NCBI RefSeq assembly: GCF_002979755.1
Contig: NZ_PCPP01000001.1
Location: forward strand, 838,665 to 902,664
DNA: 64,000 nucleotides
Direction: 5' to 3'
Origin: Chryseobacterium culicis
GTDB taxonomy: Bacteria > Bacteroidota > Bacteroidia > Flavobacteriales > Weeksellaceae
The position numbers and the translations under genes are program-made. The notes under the pieces are model-generated. The model was not told where the DNA came from. It ran no database searches and worked only from the letters and a program-made list of their open reading frames with translations. This document shows positions 1 to 8,051 of this stretch, piece after piece (positions within the stretch are counted from its first letter, which is position 1; each line of letters begins with the position of its first letter).

Positions 1-83
1 TTTTTTTCAATCTAAAATAAAACCAACCTCGTAAATGACATTAAAGACACATATTAAATATAATTAATAAAAAAATCAACACA

Positions 84-653
84 ATGAACACACAGTCAAA
101 AATCACAGTTTTAGCAATGGTAGCTTTATCATTTGCTTTCAGCGGAAAGGTAACTGCACAAACGATGAAAGAAAAAACAGTAATGGTGGGAGGAGCTCCA
201 ATGTATCCATCCAAAAACATTATTGAAAATGCTGTTAACTCTAAAGATCACAAAACCCTTGTTGCAGCAGTAAAAGCTGCAGGTTTAGTAGAAACATTAC
301 AGGGAGCAGGTCCTTTTACTGTATTGGCACCTACCGATGCTGCCTTTGCAAAACTTCCGAAAGGAACAGTAGAAAGTCTTGTAAAACCTGAGAATAAAGC
401 AACACTTACGAGCATCCTTACTTATCACGTTCTACCAGGAAGATACAGTGCCAAAGAAATCTGGGCTGCTGTAAAAGCAGGAAACGGAAAAAGCATGATG
501 AAAACTGTACAGGGAGAGGATCTTACATTCTGGACCAAAGGAAAAGACCTTTACATTAAAGATGCAAAAGGAAACAGTGCCAAAGTGACTATTGCTGATG
601 TGAACCAATCTAACGGAGTAATTCATGTAATAGATACGGTTTTAATGCCATAA
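84..653 (+). CDS. Secreted fasciclin (FAS1) domain protein
   Basis: The 189-residue product starts with a clear Sec signal peptide (lysine near the N-terminus, hydrophobic stretch, cut expected after the Ala-Gln around residue 26). The rest is one FAS1 domain (about 45-189). It shows the usual signatures: an LVAAVKAAGL segment, the GPFTVLAPTDAAFAKLP block (about 77-93), the LTYHVLPG block (about 112-119) and the closing NGVIHVIDTVLMP. FAS1 domains are adhesion modules of exported proteins; a single-domain protein of this size is typical in Bacteroidota. It is followed by a strong terminator, so it is probably transcribed separately from the ferritin-like genes, although the three may be linked by envelope or oxidative-stress physiology. 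The ligand is unknown. Confidence 0.92.
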   Translation: MNTQSKITVLAMVALSFAFSGKVTAQTMKEKTVMVGGAPMYPSKNIIENAVNSKDHKTLVAAVKAAGLVETLQGAGPFTVLAPTDAAFAKLPKGTVESLVKPENKATLTSILTYHVLPGRYSAKEIWAAVKAGNGKSMMKTVQGEDLTFWTKGKDLYIKDAKGNSAKVTIADVNQSNGVIHVIDTVLMP

Positions 654-669
654 CAATTTCTAAGATTTC

Positions 670-699
670 AAACAGCATATTCCAATATGCTGTTTTTAC
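670..699 (+). terminator. Rho-independent terminator after the fasciclin gene
   Basis: A perfect 12-bp stem (670-681 with 684-695) has only CC between the arms and runs into a T-rich tract. It separates the fasciclin gene from the ferritin-like pair. Confidence 0.85.
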
Positions 700-733
700 T
701 TCTTTGCATATCTAACACTAAAAAATTAATAGT

Positions 734-1444
734 ATGAAAAAAACAATTCAGGTTTCTAATCAGGGTGCTACCCTTGATACCAGCAGAAGAAACTTTTTAA
801 AATTAGGTGGAGTAGGATTAGCCATTGCAGGCCTTACCATTATCGGATGTAATGATGATGATGACTTCCAGATTATAGAAGAATCCAAGTATGATTTGGG
901 AACAGGAGATGTAGGCGTATTGAATTATGCCTATGCACTGGAACAGCTTGAAGCAGATTTTTATACAAAAGTGGTCAACAATTTTTATACGGGAATTTCC
1001 AGTATTGAAAAAGAGGTCTTTACTGATCTCTACCATCATGAGGTCATCCATCGGGATTTTTTCAAAGCAGCCATTAGCGGAGCTACAGATCATGTACTTC
1101 CAAAACTTGAATTCCAGTATCCGAATGTGAATTTTAATGACAGAAATTCGGTATTGGCCACTGCAAAAGCATTAGAAGATACAGGCGTGGCAGCGTATAA
1201 TGGTGCCGGAAAATATATTTCCAATCCTGCTTATCTTGTCATTGCCGGAAAAATAGTTTCAGTGGAAGCCAGACATGCTTCTGCCATCAGAAATTTAATC
1301 AATCCGGGATCTGCAGATTTTTCAGGAGATGATGTGATAGATGCCAACGGTCTTGATCTTGCCAAAGAGCCCAAAGACATTGTAATGGCCGCAGGAGCAT
1401 TTATCAAAACACCTTTTACCTGGAAAGAAAGAGGTATCAATTAA
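734..1444 (+). CDS. Ferritin-like domain lipoprotein with twin-arginine signal
   Basis: The 236-residue protein carries an SRRNFLK twin-arginine motif at about 18-24, a hydrophobic segment, and a lipobox-like IIGC at about 36-39 followed by a run of Asp. This suggests a folded, possibly metal-loaded protein exported by Tat and lipid-anchored. The remainder matches the exported ferritin-like family Ferritin_2 (PF13668). Candidate carboxylate/His ligands sit in EQLEADFYT, HHEVIHRDFF and VEARHAS. The family is linked to desiccation or oxidative stress in some bacteria, but its biochemical role is not settled. The gene is followed after 25 bp by a paralogue, so the two probably form an operon. 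Confidence 0.88.
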   Translation: MKKTIQVSNQGATLDTSRRNFLKLGGVGLAIAGLTIIGCNDDDDFQIIEESKYDLGTGDVGVLNYAYALEQLEADFYTKVVNNFYTGISSIEKEVFTDLYHHEVIHRDFFKAAISGATDHVLPKLEFQYPNVNFNDRNSVLATAKALEDTGVAAYNGAGKYISNPAYLVIAGKIVSVEARHASAIRNLINPGSADFSGDDVIDANGLDLAKEPKDIVMAAGAFIKTPFTWKERGIN

Positions 1445-1469
1445 TCATTCATCTTAAAAAACTTACATT

Positions 1470-2285
1470 ATGAATATTCTTAGATTACTGGATAAGCTTT
1501 CACATGATAAATTTTTTACCACAGAAGCTTCAAGATTAGAAACCCTTACGAATATATCCTCATTCGGGAAAAAAGCCGCTACAGCAGCTGTTCCTCTTGG
1601 ATTAGGCACATTGATGGCTACTTCAGCCAAAGCAGAGACTCCCAAACCAGTATTAACAGGTACTGCTTTAAAAAGCACATTGACAGATGCTTTACAGCTG
1701 GCATTGGTACTGGAATATCTGGAAAATGAGTATTACAGCATAGGACTGTCAACACCAGGACTGATCCCCAATGCAGACAGAACTGTTTTTATGCAGATTT
1801 CAAAACATGAATCCGCCCATGTAAGCTTTCTGAAAAGCACCCTGACTTCTCTAGGGACAACCCCGGGGAATAAACCTACTTTTGATTTCACAGCCAGCGG
1901 AAACTTTATGCCTTTTACAGATTATAACCAATTTCTTATCCTTGCTCAAGCCTTTGAAGATACCGGAGTAAGGGCGTATAAAGGGCAGGCCGGAAATGTA
2001 ATGTCCAATAAAGTGGTACTTCAGGCAGCATTACAAATTCATTCCGTGGAAGCCAGACATGCCTCACAGGTAAGAAGAATGAGAGCCAACAAAGGATGGA
2101 TAGAGCTTGCTGACGGAGGAAATATGCCATCGGCAACCAATCCGGTGTATGCAGGAGAAGATAATACCAATCAGGCCGGTTACAACACAGGAACACTATT
2201 TGGGGCTGCAGCAGGTTCTGCAGCTTATGACGAAATTTTAAGTGGTAGCGATGCACAGGCTATTGCTTCACTCTTTATAGTTTAG
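1470..2285 (+). CDS. Exported ferritin-like domain protein (paralogue)
   Basis: The 271-residue protein is a second ferritin-like (PF13668-type) product. It shows the same helix motifs: EYLENEYYS, SKHESAHVSFLKS and a VEARHASQVRR block. Its N-terminal 55 residues contain a moderately hydrophobic stretch ending in SAKA but no twin arginine, so export may be by Sec or by co-transport with its Tat-borne partner (inference). It starts 25 bp after the lipoprotein gene and is followed by two hairpins. The C-terminal 60 residues are rich in small residues and have no motif I recognise. The exact function is unknown; the two genes may encode a hetero-oligomer. Confidence 0.85.
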   Translation: MNILRLLDKLSHDKFFTTEASRLETLTNISSFGKKAATAAVPLGLGTLMATSAKAETPKPVLTGTALKSTLTDALQLALVLEYLENEYYSIGLSTPGLIPNADRTVFMQISKHESAHVSFLKSTLTSLGTTPGNKPTFDFTASGNFMPFTDYNQFLILAQAFEDTGVRAYKGQAGNVMSNKVVLQAALQIHSVEARHASQVRRMRANKGWIELADGGNMPSATNPVYAGEDNTNQAGYNTGTLFGAAAGSAAYDEILSGSDAQAIASLFIV

Positions 2286-2690
2286 TTGTGATTTGGATGA
2301 TGATAAGTGGTGAGTCCATTTCCGTATTTTCCGGGAATGGACTTTTATAAACAATCAATCGTCAGGCCTTAAGAAAACACATTATGAACAACTTATATCA
2401 TCCCGGTTCATCCATTAAGTACCCTATTTTACAGAGGGTACTTTTTATTTTCATAATGCTCATTACTTCCATATAAATATAGGATTCTTATAAACTAGTT
2501 TAAAATAAATATACATATAGCTTTATTAACAAATTTACCGCAATAGAATACAAAATTATTTCGTACTTTGGTTTACTTATTAAAATAATAATTTAAAGTA
2601 CTTAAAAATGTTTAAAATATAAACTTTAAGGCATTGATTATCATTTTTTAATAATAATAAAAGAATAGTCTCTAATCGTTGAAATAACAT
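2286..2690. other. Intergenic region with two hairpins before the kinase operon
   Basis: Besides the terminator at 2313-2346, a second stem (AAGTACCCT at 2417-2425 with AGGGTACTT at 2435-2443) is followed by a T-rich tract. A 30-codon ORF (2384-2476) spans this hairpin but resembles nothing I know. The rest (2460-2690) is AT-rich leader for the kinase gene. No convincing TAnnTTTG box was found, the closest being TACTTTG near 2563-2570. Confidence 0.5.
2313..2346 (+). terminator. Terminator hairpin after the ferritin-like pair
   Basis: The arms AGTCCATTTCCG and CGGGAATGGACT (2313-2324 and 2332-2343) form an imperfect 12-bp stem followed by TTTTA. Confidence 0.75.
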
Positions 2691-5600
2691 ATGAAGAAGT
2701 ATCCAATTCCTGCGAATGAAGAAGGGAGAATGAAGAAACTGGAGTATTTTAATCTTTTAAACCTTGAAAAAGATCCCCAGTTAGACATTTTTGCAGAAAC
2801 AGCATGTCTGTTGACCGACTGCCCCGCAGCGCTCATCGCCATGATGGAAAGTGAAACCCAAACTATCCAGAGCTGTGTGGGGCTTGCCCTGGATTTTGTA
2901 GACCGGAAAAGTACCTTATGCCAGTATTCTATTGCAAGTGGAGATGTTGTCATCATTAATGATACATTACTGGATGAAAGATCTTCTGATAACCCACTTA
3001 TTCTTGCAGGGGGAATCCGGTTTTATGCAGGAGTTCCTTTGATTGATGAGGAAGGGTTTGTATTAGGAACCATCTGTGTTATTGACTATAAGCCCAAAAC
3101 GATAACAGACGATCAGATTTCAACCCTGAAAAAAATAGGAGAGGCCATCACAAAAATCCTGACTGGAAAAAAGAAAAATATCCAGGCTGAATATTTTCAA
3201 CAGACCTTTGCCATTTCCAATAACCTGATCTGCGTACTGGATAAAGACTTAACGCTGAAAGATATTAACCCGGCTTTTGAGAATACATTTCAATTGGATA
3301 AGAGCCAGGTTCTTGATCATAATTTCCTGGATCTGATAGGTCATCATAATTCCCAACTGCAATTACTTTCCAAAAATCTTCCCCATACCGATGAAGAAGT
3401 AACCTTTACCACTTCAACAAAAATAGAGGATGCCCAAACCATTATTGTGGAATGGTATTTAAAACTCAATAAAAATCACACTGAGATTTTTTGCTTCGGA
3501 ATCAATATTACCCAACGCATCGAAGAAAAATTAAAACTGGAAAGCTCTGAACGCCGTTTCAGAAGCTTCTTCGAAAACGCCATTGGATTGATGAGTATGC
3601 ATGATATGGATGGAAATATCATTGCTGTTAACGAAAAAGGAAGAGAAATCCTGCAATATTCAGCAGAAGAAGTAGAAGGCTTGAATTTAAAAGACCTTGT
3701 TCCTAAAAAAAACTGGCCTCTTCTTGAGCAATACCTCGAGCGGATTAACAAAAACCAGGAAGATTTCGGAACCATGATTCTGAAAGCAAAAGGAGGTGAA
3801 GAAATGATCTGGATGTATCACAATCTTGTGGAGATCAATAAGGAAGGAAAACCTTATGTGGTCAGCACCGCACTGAATGTTACTGAAAGAGTGAGTTTGG
3901 AAAAAGATCTGGTGCATACCAAAAAAATGCTGGAACAGACCAGTGCTGTTGCCCAGGTAGGAGGATGGGAAGTGAATCTGAAAAACAATACCGTCACTTG
4001 GTCACAGTCTACCAGAGAAATACATAAAATAGATAAGGATTTTCAGCCTAATTTTGACAATGCCCTGGGTTTCTACACTGAAAAAAGCAGGGAAAGACTG
4101 GAATTCTTATTCGAAAAGACTGTAAAAGAAGGCATTCCCTACGATGAAGAATTACAGCTTGTACAAAATGATGGGGTAATGATTTGGGTAAGGGTAAAAG
4201 GTATCCCGGAATTTGAAGATGGAGTATGCACCAGAGTCTACGGAATCATTCAGAATATTGATACCTTCAAAAAAGTTTATCTTGAACTGGCCAAAAAAGA
4301 GGCTATGCTACAGTCTTTCGTAAAATATGTCCCTTCTACAGTAGCCATGTTCGACAAAGATCTTAATTATGTTTCTGTAAGCAGAAGCTGGAAAGATGAG
4401 TTTCAGATGAACGATATCAGGCTTATTGGTGAAAATATGTTTAAAATTTCTCCCAATGTACCCGATGAAAGATTAAAAATATATCAGGACGCACTGGCAG
4501 GAAAGGCTTACAAAAATGAAGACATGGCAATAGAAGTTCCGGGTAAAGGAATTATTCAGCATTACAGCGTAGAGGTCACGCCATGGTATCTTTCCAATAA
4601 TGTTATCGGGGGAATTATTGTTTCTGCCCAAAATATTACAGCATCTGTAAAAATCAACAGAGAACTGAAAAATGCCAAGAAAATGGCAGATATTGCCAGC
4701 AAAGCAAAATCTGAATTCTTAGCTAACATGAGCCATGAAATCCGAACTCCACTGAACGGGGTTATTGGTTTTTCCGACCTTCTTTTAAAAACGCCATTGA
4801 ACGATATACAGACCCAATACCTCAATTATATCAATGAATCAGGAGAGAATTTATTGAATATCATCAACGATATACTTGATTTTTCCAAGGTAGAATCCGG
4901 AAAAATGGATCTTATTATTGAGAAATCTAATATTTATGACATGGTAAGCCAGGTAATCAATGTTATCCTTTACCAGTCGCAGAAAAAGAATATAGAATTA
5001 CTGTTAAATATAGAACAGGGACTTCCTGAAACGATTTGGCTTGATGAATCAAGACTGAAACAAATTTTGATCAACCTCCTTGGAAATGCAGTAAAATTTA
5101 CAACACAGGGGGAAATAGAACTTAAAGTAGAAAAGCTGAATCTGGACAGCAAAAATATCAAACTCAGATTTTCCGTAAGAGATACCGGAATTGGGATTCC
5201 TAAGGAAAAACAACAGCATATTTTCAATGCCTTTACCCAGGAAAACAGCTCTATCAGCAAACAGTATGGAGGAACAGGTCTTGGATTGACCATTTCCAAT
5301 AATATCCTGAATTACATGGGAAGCAAGCTGTCATTGGTAAGCGAACTTCAGAAAGGTTCCGTTTTCTATTTTGACCTCGAAGTTCCTTATGAAATGTCTG
5401 ATCACCGTGAGGATGATGACCTGAAAATAAGCAAGGTACTTATTGTAGATGATAATGAAGCCAACAGGATTATTATCCAGCATATGCTTGCCTATAAAAA
5501 TGTGGATTCAAAACTTGCGGCCAATGGAATGGAAGCACTTCAGATACTACTTGCTGGAGAACGTTTTGATGTCATTCTGATGGATTATCACATGCCGATT

Positions 5601-6605
5601 ATTTCCGGACTGGAAACCATAGAAAAAATCAAGGAACTGTTTAATACACAAAATGAATCTTCTCCTCTGATTATCCTTCACACGTCTTCTGAAGAACATG
5701 ATGTCATTAATTCTTTCCGTCAGGAAAACAATTCATACTTCCTGCTGAAGCCTATCAAATCTGAAGAGCTTTACAAAACCTTGAGACGGGCGGTAAAAAA
5801 TACTGAAAAAGAGATCACCCACAGTTCACAGCCGGAAACAGAAACCTCAATACTCATGCAGTCGCCGGAGGTTTTATTGGTAGATGACAACCCGGTGAAT
5901 ATGGTGCTGAATAATAAAATGATGCGTTCATTAATCCCGGATGCACAGCTTACAGAAGCTACAGACGGCCTTCAGGCATTTCAGCTGTGTAAAGGAAAAA
6001 CATTCAATATTATTTTAATGGATGTTCAGATGCCGGTAATGGATGGTATTGAAGCCACAAAACAAATCCGATTATTGCCTGATTATCATAATATTCCGAT
6101 TATTGGGGTAACCGCAGGAAATGTATTGGGTGAGAAAGAAAAATGTCTGGATTCCGGAATGAATGACTTCCTTCCTAAACCTTTAAGACAGGCAGATTTG
6201 CTGGAAATGCTAAAAAAGTACATCATTAATGAAAACCCTATCAATATCCCATCTGAAGATTCGGCCAGTAAGCCAAATTATCTTGATATCAATGTTCTGA
6301 ACGAACAAATAGGTGATGACGACGAGGATTTCAGAAAAATATTCCTGAACCTTGTAGTAGATCAACTTACCCAGGCTGAAGAAAATATCAAAAAAAGCAC
6401 AGCAGAAAAAGACAGTACCAATCTGAAATTGATTCTTCACAAGCTCAAAGGAACAGCAGGAACAGCAGGGTTGGTAAGACTTACAGAACGTACCGTCCAC
6501 TGGGAAAGCAAAACAGAACCCAACATGGATTTTCCTTCCATGGAAAAAGAAATGATCCAGGAAATAACAACAGGATTACAATTAATAAAAAATTTAATAC
6601 AATAA
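2691..6605 (+). CDS. Hybrid sensor histidine kinase (GAF-PASx4-HisKA-HATPase-REC-REC-Hpt)
   Basis: The 1304-residue soluble kinase has no transmembrane segment, so it should sense a cytoplasmic cue. Order: GAF-like domain (about 25-155), four PAS/PAC units (about 165-270, 285-400, 410-530, 535-650), a HisKA domain with the phospho-acceptor His at about 682 in the FLANMSHEIRTPLNG motif, and a HATPase domain with the N box near 794 and DTGIGIP near 832. Two receivers follow (VDDNEANR near 917, acceptor Asp near 965; VDDNPVN near 1063, acceptor Asp near 1111). It ends with an Hpt domain (acceptor His near 1250 in LHKLKGTAGTAGL). All relay residues look intact. The receiver gene starts 12 bp after its stop, so the Hpt-to-receiver relay is a likely output route. 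The signal is unknown. Confidence 0.93.
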   Translation: MKKYPIPANEEGRMKKLEYFNLLNLEKDPQLDIFAETACLLTDCPAALIAMMESETQTIQSCVGLALDFVDRKSTLCQYSIASGDVVIINDTLLDERSSDNPLILAGGIRFYAGVPLIDEEGFVLGTICVIDYKPKTITDDQISTLKKIGEAITKILTGKKKNIQAEYFQQTFAISNNLICVLDKDLTLKDINPAFENTFQLDKSQVLDHNFLDLIGHHNSQLQLLSKNLPHTDEEVTFTTSTKIEDAQTIIVEWYLKLNKNHTEIFCFGINITQRIEEKLKLESSERRFRSFFENAIGLMSMHDMDGNIIAVNEKGREILQYSAEEVEGLNLKDLVPKKNWPLLEQYLERINKNQEDFGTMILKAKGGEEMIWMYHNLVEINKEGKPYVVSTALNVTERVSLEKDLVHTKKMLEQTSAVAQVGGWEVNLKNNTVTWSQSTREIHKIDKDFQPNFDNALGFYTEKSRERLEFLFEKTVKEGIPYDEELQLVQNDGVMIWVRVKGIPEFEDGVCTRVYGIIQNIDTFKKVYLELAKKEAMLQSFVKYVPSTVAMFDKDLNYVSVSRSWKDEFQMNDIRLIGENMFKISPNVPDERLKIYQDALAGKAYKNEDMAIEVPGKGIIQHYSVEVTPWYLSNNVIGGIIVSAQNITASVKINRELKNAKKMADIASKAKSEFLANMSHEIRTPLNGVIGFSDLLLKTPLNDIQTQYLNYINESGENLLNIINDILDFSKVESGKMDLIIEKSNIYDMVSQVINVILYQSQKKNIELLLNIEQGLPETIWLDESRLKQILINLLGNAVKFTTQGEIELKVEKLNLDSKNIKLRFSVRDTGIGIPKEKQQHIFNAFTQENSSISKQYGGTGLGLTISNNILNYMGSKLSLVSELQKGSVFYFDLEVPYEMSDHREDDDLKISKVLIVDDNEANRIIIQHMLAYKNVDSKLAANGMEALQILLAGERFDVILMDYHMPIISGLETIEKIKELFNTQNESSPLIILHTSSEEHDVINSFRQENNSYFLLKPIKSEELYKTLRRAVKNTEKEITHSSQPETETSILMQSPEVLLVDDNPVNMVLNNKMMRSLIPDAQLTEATDGLQAFQLCKGKTFNIILMDVQMPVMDGIEATKQIRLLPDYHNIPIIGVTAGNVLGEKEKCLDSGMNDFLPKPLRQADLLEMLKKYIINENPINIPSEDSASKPNYLDINVLNEQIGDDDEDFRKIFLNLVVDQLTQAEENIKKSTAEKDSTNLKLILHKLKGTAGTAGLVRLTERTVHWESKTEPNMDFPSMEKEMIQEITTGLQLIKNLIQ

Positions 6606-6617
6606 AAAACTAAAATT

Positions 6618-6974
6618 ATGCTGATTCTAATCGCCGAAGACGACGAACTGATTCTAAAAACGATTGAACATAAATTATTAAAAGAGGGGCATGAAGTGAT
6701 CCTGACCCGTAACGGGAAAGATGCTATTGAAACCTTGAAAACCAAAGATGTAGATCTGGCTATCACAGATATCATGATGCCATTTGCATCCGGAATTGAA
6801 ATACTTTCAGCCATTAAAACCATGGGTAAGCAGATCCCGGTGATTATGCTTTCCAGTATGGGGCAGGAAGAAGTGGTACTGAATGCTTTTGATCTGGGAG
6901 CAGCCGATTTCATCATAAAACCATTCAGTCCCAATGAATTGATATTAAGAATAAAAAGATTTTCTTCAAAATAA
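6618..6974 (+). CDS. Stand-alone response regulator receiver
   Basis: The 118-residue CheY-like receiver has no output domain. It has the acidic pair EDDE (7-10), a phospho-acceptor Asp at 51 (AITDIMMP), the conserved Ser at about 79-80 and Lys101 in the FIIKPF motif. It sits between the hybrid kinase and the HEAT-repeat gene (12 bp and 9 bp spacers), so it is most likely the last acceptor of the phosphorelay. With no DNA-binding domain, it should act by protein contact. The HEAT protein or the glycosyltransferase encoded next are the obvious candidate partners (inference). Confidence 0.92.
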   Translation: MLILIAEDDELILKTIEHKLLKEGHEVILTRNGKDAIETLKTKDVDLAITDIMMPFASGIEILSAIKTMGKQIPVIMLSSMGQEEVVLNAFDLGAADFIIKPFSPNELILRIKRFSSK

Positions 6975-6983
6975 ACTACAGCC

Positions 6984-8051
6984 ATGTTTCTCACCACTTC
7001 TGTGCATTTTCTCTTTCTTGTTTTTCTGGGAATGCTATCTTTAGTACTTTTACTGATCATAGCGGTACTGATCTACAGCTTTTATCAGTACAGAGAATCT
7101 CTTCAGGCTTTCAGATGGTCTGAAGTGATCAATAAAAAAATCTCAGAAGTGATTGTATATGGTGAAGAGGAAATACCTGTAAACAGTAACTTTTCAGCAG
7201 CTTCCGGCAGTGCCTCATTCAGAAATTTATTCCTTCAGAAACTGGCAGAATCCGAGAAGAAATTTTCCGGAGCAGCACAGAATAAACTTAAAGACTTATT
7301 TCAGGAATACAGCCTTCAGGAAGAAGCATTGAAAAAACTGACTCAAAAGAAAGAACATATCATTGCAGGAGGAATACAGGAGCTTACGGCTATGCAAGTA
7401 GAAGAAGCCTTACCTAAAATTTCTACATTTTTAACCCATCCTTCAGCTCAGGTATACCAGGAAGCACAATATGCAATGGTGAATTTTAAGGGATTTGAAG
7501 GTCTTCATTTCCTGAACAGCATTTCATCAAAAATATCAGAATGGCAACAGCTTCGTTTGTTGATTTCAATTACCAATATTCCTGAAAATTCCGGAGAAAG
7601 TATTAAAATCTGGATGGAAAGTTCTAATGACTCCGTAGTTATTTTCACCCTTAAACTATTAAGAAAATTTCAGGTATTATCTCTCTATTCTACCGTAACT
7701 GATTTATTGGATCATCCTTCTGTTGATATACGGGTACAGGCAGTTCAGACTTTATTATCACTGGAAAATTCATCTACCATTAGTGATCTTATGGAAGTGT
7801 ATCTGCATCAGCCGATTGAAGTACAGAAAGAAATCCTTAAAGTCATGAAAAAGTCAAAAGACCAGTGCTGTACAGATTTTCTGAAAGATCAATTATTGAA
7901 CACTCCTGATTCTGGAATAAAAGTGCATGCTGCAGAAGCTTTATGTGCTTTGGAAAAACAGGAATACCTGACAGAACTCTCCCAAAAGGAAAACTCTTCT
8001 GAAGAATTAATTCAAATCATTAAATACGCATTACAGGAAAAAGTATGTTAG
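6984..8051 (+). CDS. Membrane-anchored HEAT-repeat protein
   Basis: The 355-residue protein has one strong transmembrane helix at about 8-33 followed by a mainly helical cytosolic part. From about residue 125 it shows HEAT-like alpha-solenoid units: paired helices with motifs such as ALPKISTFLTHPSAQVYQEAQ, VTDLLDHPSVDIRVQAVQTLL and DSGIKVHAAEALCAL. Such solenoids are protein-binding scaffolds. Its stop codon lies inside the next gene (7-nt overlap in ATGTTAG), implying translational coupling with the glycosyltransferase fusion. A plausible role is to link the phosphorelay receiver to the membrane synthase; nothing in the sequence shows catalytic activity. Confidence 0.85.
   Translation: MFLTTSVHFLFLVFLGMLSLVLLLIIAVLIYSFYQYRESLQAFRWSEVINKKISEVIVYGEEEIPVNSNFSAASGSASFRNLFLQKLAESEKKFSGAAQNKLKDLFQEYSLQEEALKKLTQKKEHIIAGGIQELTAMQVEEALPKISTFLTHPSAQVYQEAQYAMVNFKGFEGLHFLNSISSKISEWQQLRLLISITNIPENSGESIKIWMESSNDSVVIFTLKLLRKFQVLSLYSTVTDLLDHPSVDIRVQAVQTLLSLENSSTISDLMEVYLHQPIEVQKEILKVMKKSKDQCCTDFLKDQLLNTPDSGIKVHAAEALCALEKQEYLTELSQKENSSEELIQIIKYALQEKVC

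Noticed and set aside
2384..2476. 30-codon ORF spanning a hairpin before the kinase gene
   Set aside because: It contains the stem of a probable terminator and has no similarity; too short to support.
6437..7060. 207-codon minus-strand ORF across the kinase end and receiver
   Set aside because: It runs through three well-supported plus-strand genes and shows no known motif.
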